A DNA stretch of 64,000 bases from Smallanthus sonchifolius (taxonomy: Eukaryota; Streptophyta; Magnoliopsida; Asterales; Asteraceae): assembly GCA_023525975.1 (NCBI GenBank), contig CM042023.1, forward strand, positions 16,169,501-16,233,500, read 5' to 3'. Under the pieces are notes generated by a model. That model made no database searches, was not told the DNA's origin, and worked only from the letters and a program-made list of their open reading frames with translations. Positions 9,425 to 20,934 of this stretch are shown piece after piece; within the stretch, counting starts at the first letter, position 1; the number at the start of each line of letters is the position of its first letter. The position numbers and the translations under genes were made by a program.

Positions 9425-10609
9425 TCGTTTGCGGCAGTCCTTGAAGATATGACCTGACTCGCCACAGTTGTGGCATTTTCCGTAGTTGGAAGAACCTGGG
9501 GCATGGGTACAATCACGGGATATGTGCCCCGTCTTGTCACAACGGTAACATATGTTTAGCCCCAATCTACACTCCCCAAAGTGCCTCCTTCCACACTTCC
9601 CACATTCTCCGGACTCCTCAGTTTTAGGCTTCTTGTTCTTTGACGTAGACCAGTCCCTGCTCGGGCGCTTAGTGGTGTTAGACCACTTCTTTTGAGTTTC
9701 AGCGGGTGTTGTGCCTTCTGCGGCCACATCATCAAAGATATTTCCACTCATTGCCACCACAGAGTCAAAATCTCTAGGAGTGTTGGCATTGATGATCGTG
9801 CGCACTCTTGGAGGTAGCTTCTAGATATAGCATTTGATCCTTCTTTCTTCCATGTTCACCAAATATGGAACCAACTGAGTTAACTCATTGAATTTGGAGG
9901 TAAACTGCCGGTGCGTCATGCTACCAGCCTTAAGTTCCACGAAGGCTTCTTCCATCTTATCAATCTCATTTTGGGGATAAAAATTTTGAATGACTAAGGT
10001 TTTCAGATCGTCCCACTTCATCCTGTCAACATCCTTTTCAGACTTAGCCTTCTTTACATTCTCCCACCAGCTTAATGCCTCGAAGGCAAAAGAATGTGCG
10101 ACAAACCCTACCGCTTGGTCAGCACGGCATTGACTCATCTTGATGACAGTAGTCATGCGGTCAATCCAGTAGTAAGCGCAATAGCATTTTTCTTGCCATC
10201 AAAAGTTGGCGGGTCACAGTTCCGGAAGGACTTGTAGTCACATCCGCGCTTCTCATCATAGTCGGAGTCCACTTTCAGACTCGGTTTCAATCACATTTAT
10301 GTTCTCGGCCCGTAGGCCCCTTCCTCTTTCTTCCTCTACAGTCTCCAGAGCCTCAGTTAGTGCTGCTGGCAGAGTGCTCTTTAGGACTGCAACGACTTCA
10401 TCAGCATTGGCTTTCTTGACAATTGGCTCCAAAACTAAGCCTTCTTCATCATGTGCTTCATGGTCACTTGGAGCATTTTCATTTGCGGTATGTATCGACA
10501 TTGATCCATGAATTGAGGGTTCACTTTCTTCCCTTTTGACGCGGTACACACGTGGTCTAGCTCTACGCCCAGTACCTGGCCCTCTCTTAGCACCTCTCTT
10601 TCCAACCAT
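9425..10609 (-). pseudogene. Element A gag (broken)
   Basis: Gag forms the virus-like particle that packages element RNA. The start at 10609 gives a basic N-terminus (MVGKRGAKRGPGTGRRARPR), as in the gag of elements B and D. The retrotransposon-gag core (FEALSWWENVKKAKSE, LKTLVIQNFYPQNEIDKMEE, GSMTHRQFTSKFNELTQLVP) is at 10156-9821. Two CCHC zinc knuckles follow: CYRCDKTGHISRDC and CHNCGESGHIFKDC. Two roughly compensating frameshifts lie near 10268 and 10175, and a stop near 9821 splits the core from the knuckles. Confidence 0.88.
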
Positions 10610-10837
10610 TATGTTTTCTTACTGCGAACAAGGAAATACTCGTGTTATCGTGATTGGTAATTATTTAGAACACCTCAAGTAATGTAAATTACTAATTACA
10701 GAGACCGGTATGAAATTACTAATTTACTTTACTCCTTGGGTTATGAATATTTACAGTCATGGTAACATTTGTACTCAAGTCCTGAGTTTCTATATTAAGA
10801 CACATTCTTTCTACCCTTCTTATTCTAAGGCATATGA

Positions 10838-13288
10838 TGTAATCCCCAGGAAATTCTGACCTTTATTTTAACTATTCCGGCCAATTGTAATTTCATTATT
10901 TTATGATTCGCATTTATGAAAGTATCATATTTATTCATTATAATTCATGAGTGTGCATACATACTTATATGATTGTTATGAAATAAATATATTTATACCT
11001 TGTTATAATAACCAAATCTAAACTTACAATCTTTGATTATGAATTGATATCCTTTATATGTCTACTTATCAATATATATGTAACTATATATACACATGAT
11101 AAATAAACCATTTAAACAATTTATTATGAAAATATAACATTGTTAATTAACATTACTAGTGTTTTAAATTACTAAAGATAAATAAACCAAATAAATATAT
11201 AATTATATTTATGATAAAATGGAGTCATAAACATAAAATTTATGAGCACTTAACTTAGTATATGTTATGAAATTAAAAACTATTATTCATCTTTTGCAAT
11301 CTAGTCCTTACAACAAATTAAATTTCATGAATAAGCCCCTGATCATACCCTATAAATAGAGCCCTTATTCTCATGTATTATTCACAGCTCAACGATCCTC
11401 TAAGGTTTTCTAGCTACTAAAGGTCGTTTTTCTCATCCTTTGGAAGATTCTAGCTTAAATCCTTGCATTCTAAGTAAGTTATTCTTATGTTCTTGCTTGT
11501 TCATACTTTTCCTTTCAAAAATCCATCATAACTAGCTAGATCTATGATCCCTAACATGTTTATGTTATAATCATAGACCTATCCAAGATCAAAAGCCCTA
11601 TTTTAATTAAACTTGTTTAAAAATTTTATTTAAAAACTTGGTTTGATCTTTCTTGTTTCTTTCAATATCAAAAATCATGTTTTTATTAAAACTCGTTATT
11701 TTTTTAAATTAAATTATTTAATATTTAATTTCTATCTTTACTAAACCCATATTTCCACTTTAGCCCATATACTTTCCGAACACACCCTAAACTTGATTAA
11801 ATATACAAATAGAATAAATTTCAAACCAGTATTTAGTTATTTGGCAAACATTAAAGTTCTTGCTAGGAAAAGACGGGGTTCTGATCCGGCCAACTCTTTC
11901 CTATGAACTTTTCTGTTAGAGGTACTACTCTAGAATGATAACCATTCTAGTGTACAACAACTACTTTCAACTAATTATGATTATGATTAATTAAACCCTT
12001 TAAAGCCTATAAATAATTATTTAGTAAAAATAATTATTTAAAACACTTTTAAATTTATAAATACCCAAATGATTATTTTAAATTATACAAAGTTCAATAA
12101 GTGATACTTAAAACCTATTTATTCATTAATAAATTTATTTAGAATAAATTCATTTAAATGATTATGTAACCATTTTTACAATTATTACTAGATTAATCAA
12201 CAAAATTTAATTACATTAATCAATAGTGTAATTAACTATTTTATTTACATAAAATAAATTGATTAAACAATTACCATTTCAAGATTTATTTATAAACTAT
12301 CTTATAATAGTTATTTAAATAAATTCAAACGAATTATTATTTAAACCTCTTTCCTATATTATTTCTTTAATTAGAATAATTATATAAATTCAAACCTACC
12401 ATTATTCTGATTGATATTCACTTATCATTGTAAACATATATATTTCCTACAAAGCTTGTACAAATCCCATGGAAACCCTAAATGTCTCAATGTCTCCTAA
12501 ATAGCATTTAGACATATATTGAACTTAGGTTACCATTACGCGTGTAGGTTTGTTGTGAGAGTTCCTCACGAGGCCTAACAATCATTACCCTTTCTCTTTA
12601 CTAATGTTTACAAATACTCGGGGTGGAACATGTTTACATACTATAAATAACAGATTCAATACCATTGTTCTCATGCTAATTACTATGTGCTTTATGTCTT
12701 AAACTACTTGGCGACCATGTATGTGTTCATGTTTAGTACAATCATTAACTTGCGAGGCAGGCCTAAGGTAGTACATTTTATGATCATTTATACGGGAAAC
12801 CGATACCATACTTAACATAAACCTTGGCGGGTTTTGTGTGTACCATATTAATACTTTTTCCAAAACACAATCAGTTGGATTGTACTTACCAGTTTTCCAT
12901 TTACTACGGTTTGATTGTACGCTTTGGAACCTTGTATGTTTTCACATTTATGCCTTAGTTAAGCTTTGAACATATTGAATTCCAAATCCTTTTTACTTAA
13001 CTTTTGTTTGGTGTCAAAACCTATGCTACTCACCAACTACTCGTAGTTGACATTTGCTCACATGTTTTAGGTGCACCAGTTGAGGACACTACTTGATCAC
13101 ATAGGACATGGACTTGGTTCAATTTAATCTTATTATGTTATGTTTGAATACTTGTTTTCCTATTTACAATTGTAACGAATGCTTTTAAATTTGAATAATA
13201 AATACTATCATATTTAATAGATGATCATGTGCTTATTAACAACCGCGTCAGCCCCGGCGTATAATCCGACGCAGACCAGGGTGTTACA
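10838..13288 (+). mobile_element. 2.45-kb solo LTR in the element A leader, TSD TATGA
   Basis: It begins TGTAATCCCCAGG, ends ACCAGGGTGTTACA, and is flanked by TATGA at 10833-10837 and 13289-13293. The flanking leader of element A joins up when it is removed, and the same leader occurs uninterrupted in element D (about 41140-41580). There is no coding sequence, so it is a solo LTR left by LTR-LTR recombination. Orientation is set as plus from a TATAAATAG box at 11351 and from the gypsy LTR conserved block (CTCACCAACTACTCGTAGTTGAC, broken here as CTCACCAACTAC / GTAGTTGAC) at about 13025-13075. It is AT-rich in the middle (11000-12450). Confidence 0.88.
11351..11357 (+). promoter_or_regulatory. 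TATA box in the solo LTR
   Basis: CCCTATAAATAGAGCCC is a textbook plant TATA context, ~510 bp into the LTR, followed by a leader starting near CAGCTCAACG. It may still be able to drive transcription to the right. Confidence 0.55.
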
Positions 13289-13490
13289 TATGATGTCTAT
13301 GTTTTATACTAGGATATGGACTACCTTCTATTCTAAGGCCTTTACTATTACTGTTTATACTATTTTCTATACTAAGGCCCTACTGTTCTTCTTTCATGGC
13401 TTGGCTGCTCTGACAGACATCCCATTCTTCTGTCCCATTCTCAGTTTAAGTCCATACAATTTGGCGATTGTCCGAATCTCTCAAACTATA

Positions 13491-13502
13491 GCTCTGATAC
13501 CA
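13491..13502 (-). promoter_or_regulatory. Element A primer binding site (tRNA-iMet type)
   Basis: On the minus strand TGGTATCAGAGC lies three bases (AGT) inside the 5' LTR, as in the other gypsy elements here. It pairs with the 3' end of initiator methionine tRNA to prime cDNA synthesis. Confidence 0.9.
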
Positions 13503-13505
13503 ACT

Positions 13506-15396
13506 TGAAAGGACCCAAACTGGGTAACTCTTATAGTTGGCACAAACAAGCATGAACATCATTCCTAAACTTTGAATAAACATTAATTCAAACAGTGACA
13601 GTCTTTACATATTTCAGAGTCAATTAAAGCTTTTAGTTCAACATTGTTCAACATTCAAAAACTAGCAAATCAGGATGTCAGTCTTCATCGACAACAGCCA
13701 TCCAACCATCTTCTCCTAAGCCCTCGCGGCTTCATATCTTATCCTTTCCTTTGCTACATGATGTGCATACTAAAAATAGTCAGCTAATGCTGGTGAGTTC
13801 AAGTTTTCTTTAACTTTGGATAAAAGGATTTTTTTTTCCTTTTAAAACGTTCTTTAAACATACATATTATATTATACTCGTAATACAATAAAACTTTCTT
13901 TCTTACTTTAGATACATACGTATTTACTTTGTGATCTTTTCCTTAAGTCATACATTATAAGTCTAAATATGTATCTGTCTGTAAGCGTCTTTGTGTTCTC
14001 GAAAGAACCGGGGCAAATGTTGTTCCCTAAGGCTCTACGTCCAAAAGCTGACACCGCCCCCTCTGTGGAGTCCTCGAAGGAACCTCTGTGTTGTCCCTGA
14101 AGGAACCTATAATAGATGACAGTCATCACTAGAGTAACCGTCGTTACCCCTGTTAACCAGTTGCAACTTCACCGCCGGTTATTCACATGGTACGTCATGG
14201 TCGCGGTCCATGACCCAACATCGGCTTCCGGTAGCATTATTCACTAGGACCATACTACTACCTCAAGACTTGCTACTATTCTTCGGGTAGCACTAGCCTC
14301 TAGGACTATGCTACCACCTCAAGTCTTTTCTCTTCTGGGTCTCATACTTTGACATATTAGACAATGTATTTGACTTATTCTTCTTCTCTGTGTTTATAAA
14401 ACGTATAGTTAAATAAGCCATTTTTTTCTTTGCAAATGTTTAAGTAATAAAATATATTTATTTTAAATGTCTAACTCTTGAGTATGCCCACCACCCTAAA
14501 ACAGTAAAAATAGGGATTTTTGAACTCACTTGGATCTTCGGTCTATTGCGAAAACTAAAAAGCTTTGGGTTACACGAGTGCTACGTGATCTGTACGAATA
14601 CAATAATGAATTCGGTTAAACTTTGCTAGTGTCGGCTGACACTCTCTAGTGTCACCCTATAATGTCGACCAGCCAAACAGTGTATCGCCCGAGAGTGTCA
14701 ACCAAGCAAACAAAGTGTCGCCCGACATTGTCGACTAGGCACTCTGAGTGTCACCTGAACTTGCGTTCAGGATTTTAGGAGGGCAGACTCTCTAGCCGAC
14801 TCTCAGATGGCCGACTCTCAGCTTCTTCCTCACTGAGAGTCGCTACATGCAGGTGGCCGACTCTTAAGAGTGGGCTCAAGAACATTGAGCAGTTGCAGGT
14901 CTGATTTTTGATCCAAAACCTTAACTTTTTACGTTAAAAACGTTTATCTAGCTTCCATGAAGCTAGATCTGAGCTTAGATTCACTTTTCATATGTAAAAA
15001 ATCCAATCTTTACGTGAAAAAGTCCCATAAAACCTAAAAACCCATTTCTATCAAAAACGTAGATCTGAGGTTGATTCTTACCTCAAAAGGCTGTGGTTGC
15101 TTTGTGAAACTTGATCCAAATCACTGGAGAAACGTTTTGAGAATGATCTTGAGTCGATCCAGGTTATCTTGAAGCTTTCTCTCTCTAGAACTCTCTTTCA
15201 CTCTCTCTAGGCTTTTTGAGTTGGAGAAGATGATGGAGAAAATGAGGAGGATGAGCTGATTCCTCCTATTTATACACATAGGCTATATCAGCCCATTGGA
15301 GCAGAGCCCAAGCCCGCTCCCTACTAACCATTAAACCCCCGCTTAATTTCCAATCTCGTTATTATTTTTTTCGTTTTATTATTTAGGGATGTTACA
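13506..15396 (-). repeat. Element A 5' LTR (right copy), intact ends
   Basis: 1891 bp, TGAAAGGACCC at the inner end and GGGATGTTACA at the outer end. In element direction: TATA box (about 15270), hairpin module (14930-15010), motif arrays (14880-14630), conserved block (about 13805-13755), inner end. It supplies the uninterrupted reference for the insertion in the left copy. Confidence 0.93.
15265..15274 (-). promoter_or_regulatory. TATA box of the element A 5' LTR
   Basis: Minus-strand TATAAATAGGAGGAATCAG, ~125 bp inside the LTR start, matching the position in the left LTR. Confidence 0.6.
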
Positions 15397-15515
15397 CATT
15401 GATTCTAATAGACCCTAACTAACTATCATTAACTTTAACCGACCCTATCTAACCATCATTGACTCTATTTGACCATTATGGGCCCTAACTGATAATCAAC
15501 GTTCTTAACTAACCA
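15397..15515. repeat. 20-bp minisatellite, right part
   Basis: Continuation of the array at 2216-2311. Joining TGATAATCATTG to ATTCTAAT across element A restores exactly one 20-bp unit, and further units such as TGACCATTATGGGCCCTAAC and TGATAATCAACGTTCTTAAC follow. Confidence 0.82.
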
Positions 15516-15590
15516 TACACACATATACCAACATACACACACATTTATACATATACACATACATACATCCACTTATACATAATAACACCC

Positions 15591-15621
<31 letters not shown>

Positions 15622-16142
15622 TACGTATACACACACAAACATATATATTCTCACACATACATATAGATAGCGTCGTAATGTATTTTATTATTTTTGTATT
15701 ATATTACATTAGTTTGTTATTATTATTATTATTTTATTATTACAAGTTTTATTAATTATTAGTAAAATTACTACGGTTAATATTACTATCAATATTATTA
15801 TTATTAATATCATTATTATTACTCAAATTAACTCTATAATGAACACATAATTATTATTATACTTATTTTTATATTTTACACATAATTATTATTAAAATTA
15901 TTTATATTTTGTATATTTATTATTAATAATGATTATAACAACAATAAAAGTAATAATAAAAATAAAAAGTAATAATAATACATTATGGCGTATTTTTATT
16001 ATTTTTGGTCTCTATTAAATTAAATTATTTCCTCGTCTTCGTATTATTTATATCTTTTTTATTGCGATAAAAAATATTAATTATTATAAATATAAAACAA
16101 ATGTATTTTTATTTTAATTATTTTGATTATTACTTGTTTTGT
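15516..16142. repeat. AC/ATAC microsatellite and ATT-rich tract
   Basis: 15516-15665 is an irregular (ACAC/ATAC)n tract. 15700-16142 is dominated by ATT trinucleotides. No gene is visible. It is probably interior filler of the CACTA element ending at 16808. Confidence 0.7.
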
Positions 16143-16808
16143 AGGAAATGTGTCGCAAATTGCGACGCATTTGCGACAAAAACAATATTAATTATTGTAA
16201 ATATATTAAAAATTGTAATTTTATTTTAATTATTAAGATTATAACCAATTTTATCGGAAATGTGTCGCTAATTACAACGCATTTGCGACAAAAAACAATA
16301 TTAAATATTATAAATATATTAAAAACTATTTTTATTTTAATTATTAAAATTATAACTCGTTTTGTTGAAACAAAAACAATATTAATTATTATAAATATAT
16401 TAAAAAGCTATTTTTATTTTAATTATTAAAATTATAACTCGTTTTGTTGGAAATGTGTCCCAAATTGCGACGCATTTGTGACAAAAACAATATTAATTAT
16501 TATAAATATATTAAAAGGTATTTTTTATTTTAACTTTTAAGATAATTAATGGTTTTGTCGGAAATGTGTAGCAAATTGCGACACATTTGCAACAAAAACA
16601 AAAAACAATATTAATTATTATAATTTAGTCAATAAGGTATTTTTATTATAATTATTAAGAATATTATTGGTTTTGTCGGAAATGCGTCGAATGTGCTACA
16701 CATTTGCGACTAAGGCTAGGGTTTTCATTTTCGTCACTGTTTTGTCGTAAATGTGTAGTAATTTGCGTCGGAAATATTTCATAGCAAACTCGCTTTTTTC
16801 TAGTAGTG
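16143..16808. mobile_element. CACTA-type transposon end with subterminal palindrome array
   Basis: The segment ends in TTTTTTCTAGTAGTG (16794-16808), the inverse of the CACTACTAGAAAAAA terminus typical of CACTA (En/Spm) elements. Upstream lie six ~110-bp units, each with GGAAATGTGTCGCAAATTGC followed by GACGCATTTGCGACAAAA, a near-perfect palindrome, as expected of subterminal transposase-binding repeats. One unit (about 16365) has lost most of the palindrome. The other CACTA end was not found in the window, so element length and TSD are unknown. Confidence 0.75.
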
Positions 16809-16844
16809 GTAAAAAAAACCTACACATAAATTACACATGTGTAG
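16809..16844. repeat. Palindromic repeat copy flanking the CACTA end
   Basis: An A-tract with ACCTACACAT, AATTACACATGTGTAG matches 2052-2090 and 2115-2150. Its last five bases, TGTAG (16840-16844), would be the left TSD of element B, but the right partner was not found. Confidence 0.6.
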
Positions 16845-17239
16845 TGTAAAGGTCTCAATTCCCGGGTAACCTCACTTGTTGGATTTATTCATGAACATAG
16901 TTATCGATACTGAATTATAAATTTAAAACATTCAAAACACAGCAGAAGCATTCATCATTCGAGTACATAACAGCGGAAGTCTTAACATTTAAAACATAAA
17001 CATTGTCTTAACATAAACTAAAGTGGGATGTCAGTATTATGTCGGGTAGTCATCACGCCTTCGCACGACCCTTCCCTCTGTTACCTGAAATGTATACTAA
17101 AAGTCAGCTAACGCTGGTGAGTTCTAGTTTAATGTAATTAAGTATTAACATTATTTCTTTTGTAAGTATATGTAAAAGTACATATATAAATACACATTAT
17201 CATATCATTTGCTTTCGTTTATCATTCATATGAGAGTAC

Positions 17240-17278
<39 letters not shown>

Positions 17279-18158
17279 CCTTTACTTTCGTTAAACATTC
17301 ATTGGTAATACACATAAGGGTGATGAGCCCAACATTTATTTGCGTAAGTCACGAAGACAGACGCCCGTCCTACCATCGTAGTCCGTCCTCCACAACATCC
17401 GGCAAACCTTTGGCCATCTGTTATGCTATACCATCCGTAAAACCTTCGGCCGTCCATCTTAACCGTACTACCGTCGTATTCCTTCCTATTCGCCCGTCTG
17501 CCCTAAGGCATCCGTTTCCCACGTGAACTATTATTTATGCAACCGTTCTACTTATTATAAGGCAATTGGTTTGACCATCCATTAATGCCTTTCATACGTC
17601 CTAGCTGATGAAGGAACGTATTTGTCCAGGTTAAAAAATAGTCACGTGGTCGTCCGTCTACCGAAGTAGCCGTTGTCATCGAAGCGTCCATATGTTTACA
17701 TACATTCATAACATGCAATATATAATTATAAAGCAAGATTTCATTCATTTACGTTATGTCATCTGCCCATTCATTCCCTGTAAACATGCGTTTCATTCTT
17801 TGTTCATCATTTATTTTCATATACATATGTATCACGTATGATCACATTGGCATTCATAACATTTATTCATTTAGTGTATACATATCAGCCCCAAAACATT
17901 TAAATTGATTTGCACATAACATAAAGGGGGCTCATAGAACTCACGTGACGAGTGATTCTTGAATACACCTAGCTGGTTTAAGAGCGCCACTTAAGGTTGC
18001 ACACAATCTGTATAATCCAGTCATACGAGATAAGATAATGAACCTAAACGACACTTATCATTTCTATTCTGATGAGCAGGCGAACTTAGTAAGTTCGCCT
18101 ATAGCAAGTTCGCTTCATCTTAAACACAGGCGAACTTAGGTAAGTTCGCGACTTTATT
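16845..18158 (-). repeat. Element B 3' LTR, outer part
   Basis: Starts TGTAAAGGTCTCAATTCCC and matches 34236-35490. It includes the conserved LTR block (17081-17127), an AT microsatellite (17247-17274), a CCGTC-rich stretch (17340-17520) and the first GCGAACTT/AAGTTCGC motifs (18070-18150). It breaks off at the element C target site TTATT. Confidence 0.9.
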
Positions 18159-20810
18159 TGTGACATCCGGCATTTTCAGGTTAAATCCGTTAACTCAAAC
18201 CTCGTTAGTTCAAACATTATTCGTTCAAACTCAGTTATCCCAGTTAGTCACACATACATTGCATTTAATTAGGATTAATTAAATGTGTCAGTCAGTTCGC
18301 ACACATCGAATCGCACTCGAGTCTAACCCGGAACGTTGGTGATTAATCGAAATTAACATTACGAACATTTAATAATTTATATTTAATATAAATTATGAGT
18401 TTTTATGATTTATATGTGATTACGTGAATTTACGTGAATTATGTGAATATTATTGTTTTCGTACGTGTTTATCGTGTGTAAAGCGTAGTTAGTATTTTTA
18501 TAAAAGTTATTGTTTTTATAAAAATAAAAATCGAAAGTTGTAATTATTAGTTAAGTTGTTATTTAATTAATTATAGTTATGGACCTCTAGAAAGCCCGTA
18601 GCCCAACTTAAAAACCCATTAGGGACTAGATAAGGATAAAACTTTTAAAATAAAAATAAAATCAAAACCCTAACCCCCCATTCCCCTTCTTGTCGTCGCG
18701 ACCCCCATCCCCTCACCATGAATCGGCCGAACCAAGAACAAGCCAAGGAACCATCATTTGAGCTCCGATCGTGAATCCGGAAGTAGATGCGTGCTAGTCT
18801 ACGCATTCCTAACGTTCCTACGTAAGTTACTTTATAAAAATCCATCGTTATTTCATTATTATTTTTGAGATCGAAACCCTAGATTATCCAAACGTAATGA
18901 TTTTGAAATATGATAATGAATTCGTTAATCGGTTGATGTTGTTATGTCGTATTGATGATTTTATGAAAATATGTGAAACCCTATGTTGATTATGTGATGT
19001 TTAGAAATCGCATGCTAGACGTGAATAATGATTAATATAGTTGTAATTATATTAGTTGAAAGATTTAGAATTGATTTGACGTGTTAATTGCATGAATAAA
19101 ACGTGTAATGGACAAGTTACTAAAAGAGGAAACTTTTTATGATTTCTATCTTGCATGCTAGACCTGATTATGATGATGTGATGATGGTTATATGTTACTT
19201 GATGCGTGTTTAGATGATTTGTGAAATCAGATTTTGAATACCTAGATCGGTTTTGCGAACTTTCCAAATAAGGAAACTTTAATTGTTAAAAGTGGTTATA
19301 ACTTGCTATTTAGACATGCATGATATGGTTTGATGATAGATCTATGTTAGATAGGACACAATAACTGGTTGTAACGTGTTAGGTGTTTGAAATCACGCAT
19401 GCTAGTCATAGGTTACTAAAGTTGGAAACTTTGTCTTGAATTATGATTTGCAAGTTTAGGTTCTAGACAATTGTTATGTGATGTGATGAGCTAGAACATG
19501 TTATAGTGATACTACAAACATATCAATGATGATAGTTTCCAGGAAACACGAGTCCTGAACAAACTTACTATTTATAGAAATCTGCTATTTATAGAAACCT
19601 GCTATTTATAGAAACTTGTTATTTATAGAAATCTGCTATTTATAGAAACCTGCTATTTTTGGAAACTTTCTATTTTTGGAAATCTGCTATTTTTGGAAAC
19701 TTTCTATTTTTGGAAATCATGCTTGTTTGTTAGAACAAAAAGGAATTGTTGTTAAGTGTTACCTGCATGATCTTATGTGTGTAATATGGAAGTATTATAT
19801 TAATCAAACACTATTTCATACATCATGTCACCAACGGGTCGTCGGGTCAAACTTGGTCAAACATGAGTCAAACTTGTAAACTCTTTTCAAACACTTAAAC
19901 AATGGGATTGTTTGGATACTTAGGGTTCCTATCATCTTGCACAAACACACACTTATAAACCGGTGTTTATAGGTGGCAGTTAGTCGTCAAGCATTCTAAG
20001 TTCGCTTTCTTTCGCACGCACTCTAAGGTGAGTTTCACGGCCCCTTTTCCTTATGATTTAAACTTGGGGGAGAAAACATGGGTTCGAGCATTTAGATCTT
20101 ACATTTCTTTTATATCACTTGTGTACTAAGCGCAAACATATCATGAAAGTCCTTACTTATCGAACCGTTAGTATATGGGTTAGCGAGGTAATCTTGAGTA
20201 GTACTACTGGGCATTGACAAGCCCCACCCGCGTTATTCGCGCTAACACGATGTGAAGTCGAACGGGTGTAACATTGACCTAAACATTCACCATTGATTAT
20301 GATAGTCATGGTGGGAGGTAGTACAAACATAAACAGTCAGCTTTGGTGTCGAAACGCTTTAGTAGTACGTACTAGGTTAGCTACCTATGATATAAATTTT
20401 AATGGTATTATCTAGTAAACTTTACAAACATTGAAACCTGTGAACTCACCAACCTAGTGTTGACACGTTTTAGCATATTTTCTAAGGTAATTAAGGTACA
20501 AGCACAAGCTAAGGCATGCATGCATCCCAAGTCCATCATTTTCAAACGCAAGAACTATTTATTTTTATTATTGTTGAATTGTTATTTTTGGCGCGACTGT
20601 TTTGGCGCATGCTTTTCATTTAACTTTTCGCTTCCGCAAGTCTTACATTAAATCAGTGTTTTCATTACTAGTGTTGCATCGTGACTATGAGCAATACTAG
20701 TGGTTTTTCTTAAACTCATATAGAGTCGTTCAACGTAACTAATGACTGAGATCCTGTTAGGTCACGCCCCTAACGGTAAAACTCCGTTGGTGGATTTTGG
20801 GGGTGTGACA
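18159..20810 (+). repeat. Element C 5' LTR
   Basis: 2652 bp from TGTGACATCCGG to GGGTGTGACA. It holds nine ~17-bp tandem units (19564-19717) and the conserved LTR block at 20436-20485 (GAACTCACCAACCTAG, GTTGACACGTTTTAGCAT). No convincing TATA box was seen. Confidence 0.95.
19564..19717. repeat. 17-bp tandem repeat in element C LTR, nine units
   Basis: Units CTGCTATTTATAGAAAC grading into CTGCTATTTTTGGAAAC and TTTCTATTTTTGGAAAT. The other LTR has about seven units (27550-27669). Confidence 0.88.
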
Positions 20811-20813
20811 GAT

Positions 20814-20826
20814 TGGTATCAGAGTC
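20814..20826 (+). promoter_or_regulatory. Element C primer binding site
   Basis: TGGTATCAGAGTC, three bases (GAT) after the LTR. It is complementary to the 3' end of initiator tRNA-Met with one mismatch near its end. Confidence 0.88.
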
Positions 20827-20934
20827 ATTGGTTATAGAGAACTAGGAAATCCATACTAGACTATAACCACATACATGCATTAGTTACACAGCACTTACAC
20901 ACAAACATGGCACTCACTCATCCCGTTAAAGGAA

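Larger units (their letters stand above)
2312..15396 (-). mobile_element. Gypsy element A (Ty3/gypsy chromovirus, defective), TSD CATTG
   Basis: A long LTR retrotransposon on the minus strand. It starts with TGAAAGGACCC at the left, ends with GGGATGTTACA at the right, and is flanked by CATTG at 2307-2311 and 15397-15401. Order in element direction: 5' LTR (13506-15396), primer site, leader, gag, protease, RT, RNase H, integrase, chromodomain, 3' LTR (2312 to ~6079). The 13.1-kb span includes two later insertions (2922-4748 and 10838-13288); the original element is about 8.8 kb. The coding region has several frameshifts and stops, and the polypurine tract plus the adjacent 3' LTR terminus are deleted near 6076, so the copy cannot move by itself. 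The Tekay/Del assignment is inferred from the chromodomain and primer site. Confidence 0.93.

Noticed and set aside
13221..13508. 95-codon plus-strand frame
   Set aside because: It crosses the solo LTR boundary, the antisense A leader and the LTR junction; no real gene would do so.
18645..19267. Minus-strand frames at 18645-18845 and 19052-19267, the latter repeated at 27039-27254
   Set aside because: They are antisense frames within the LTRs of element C; they recur only because the LTR recurs.
20814..20826. tRNA-like sequence TGGTATCAGAG seen six times
   Set aside because: These are primer binding sites complementary to a tRNA 3' end, not tRNA genes; no cloverleaf surrounds them.
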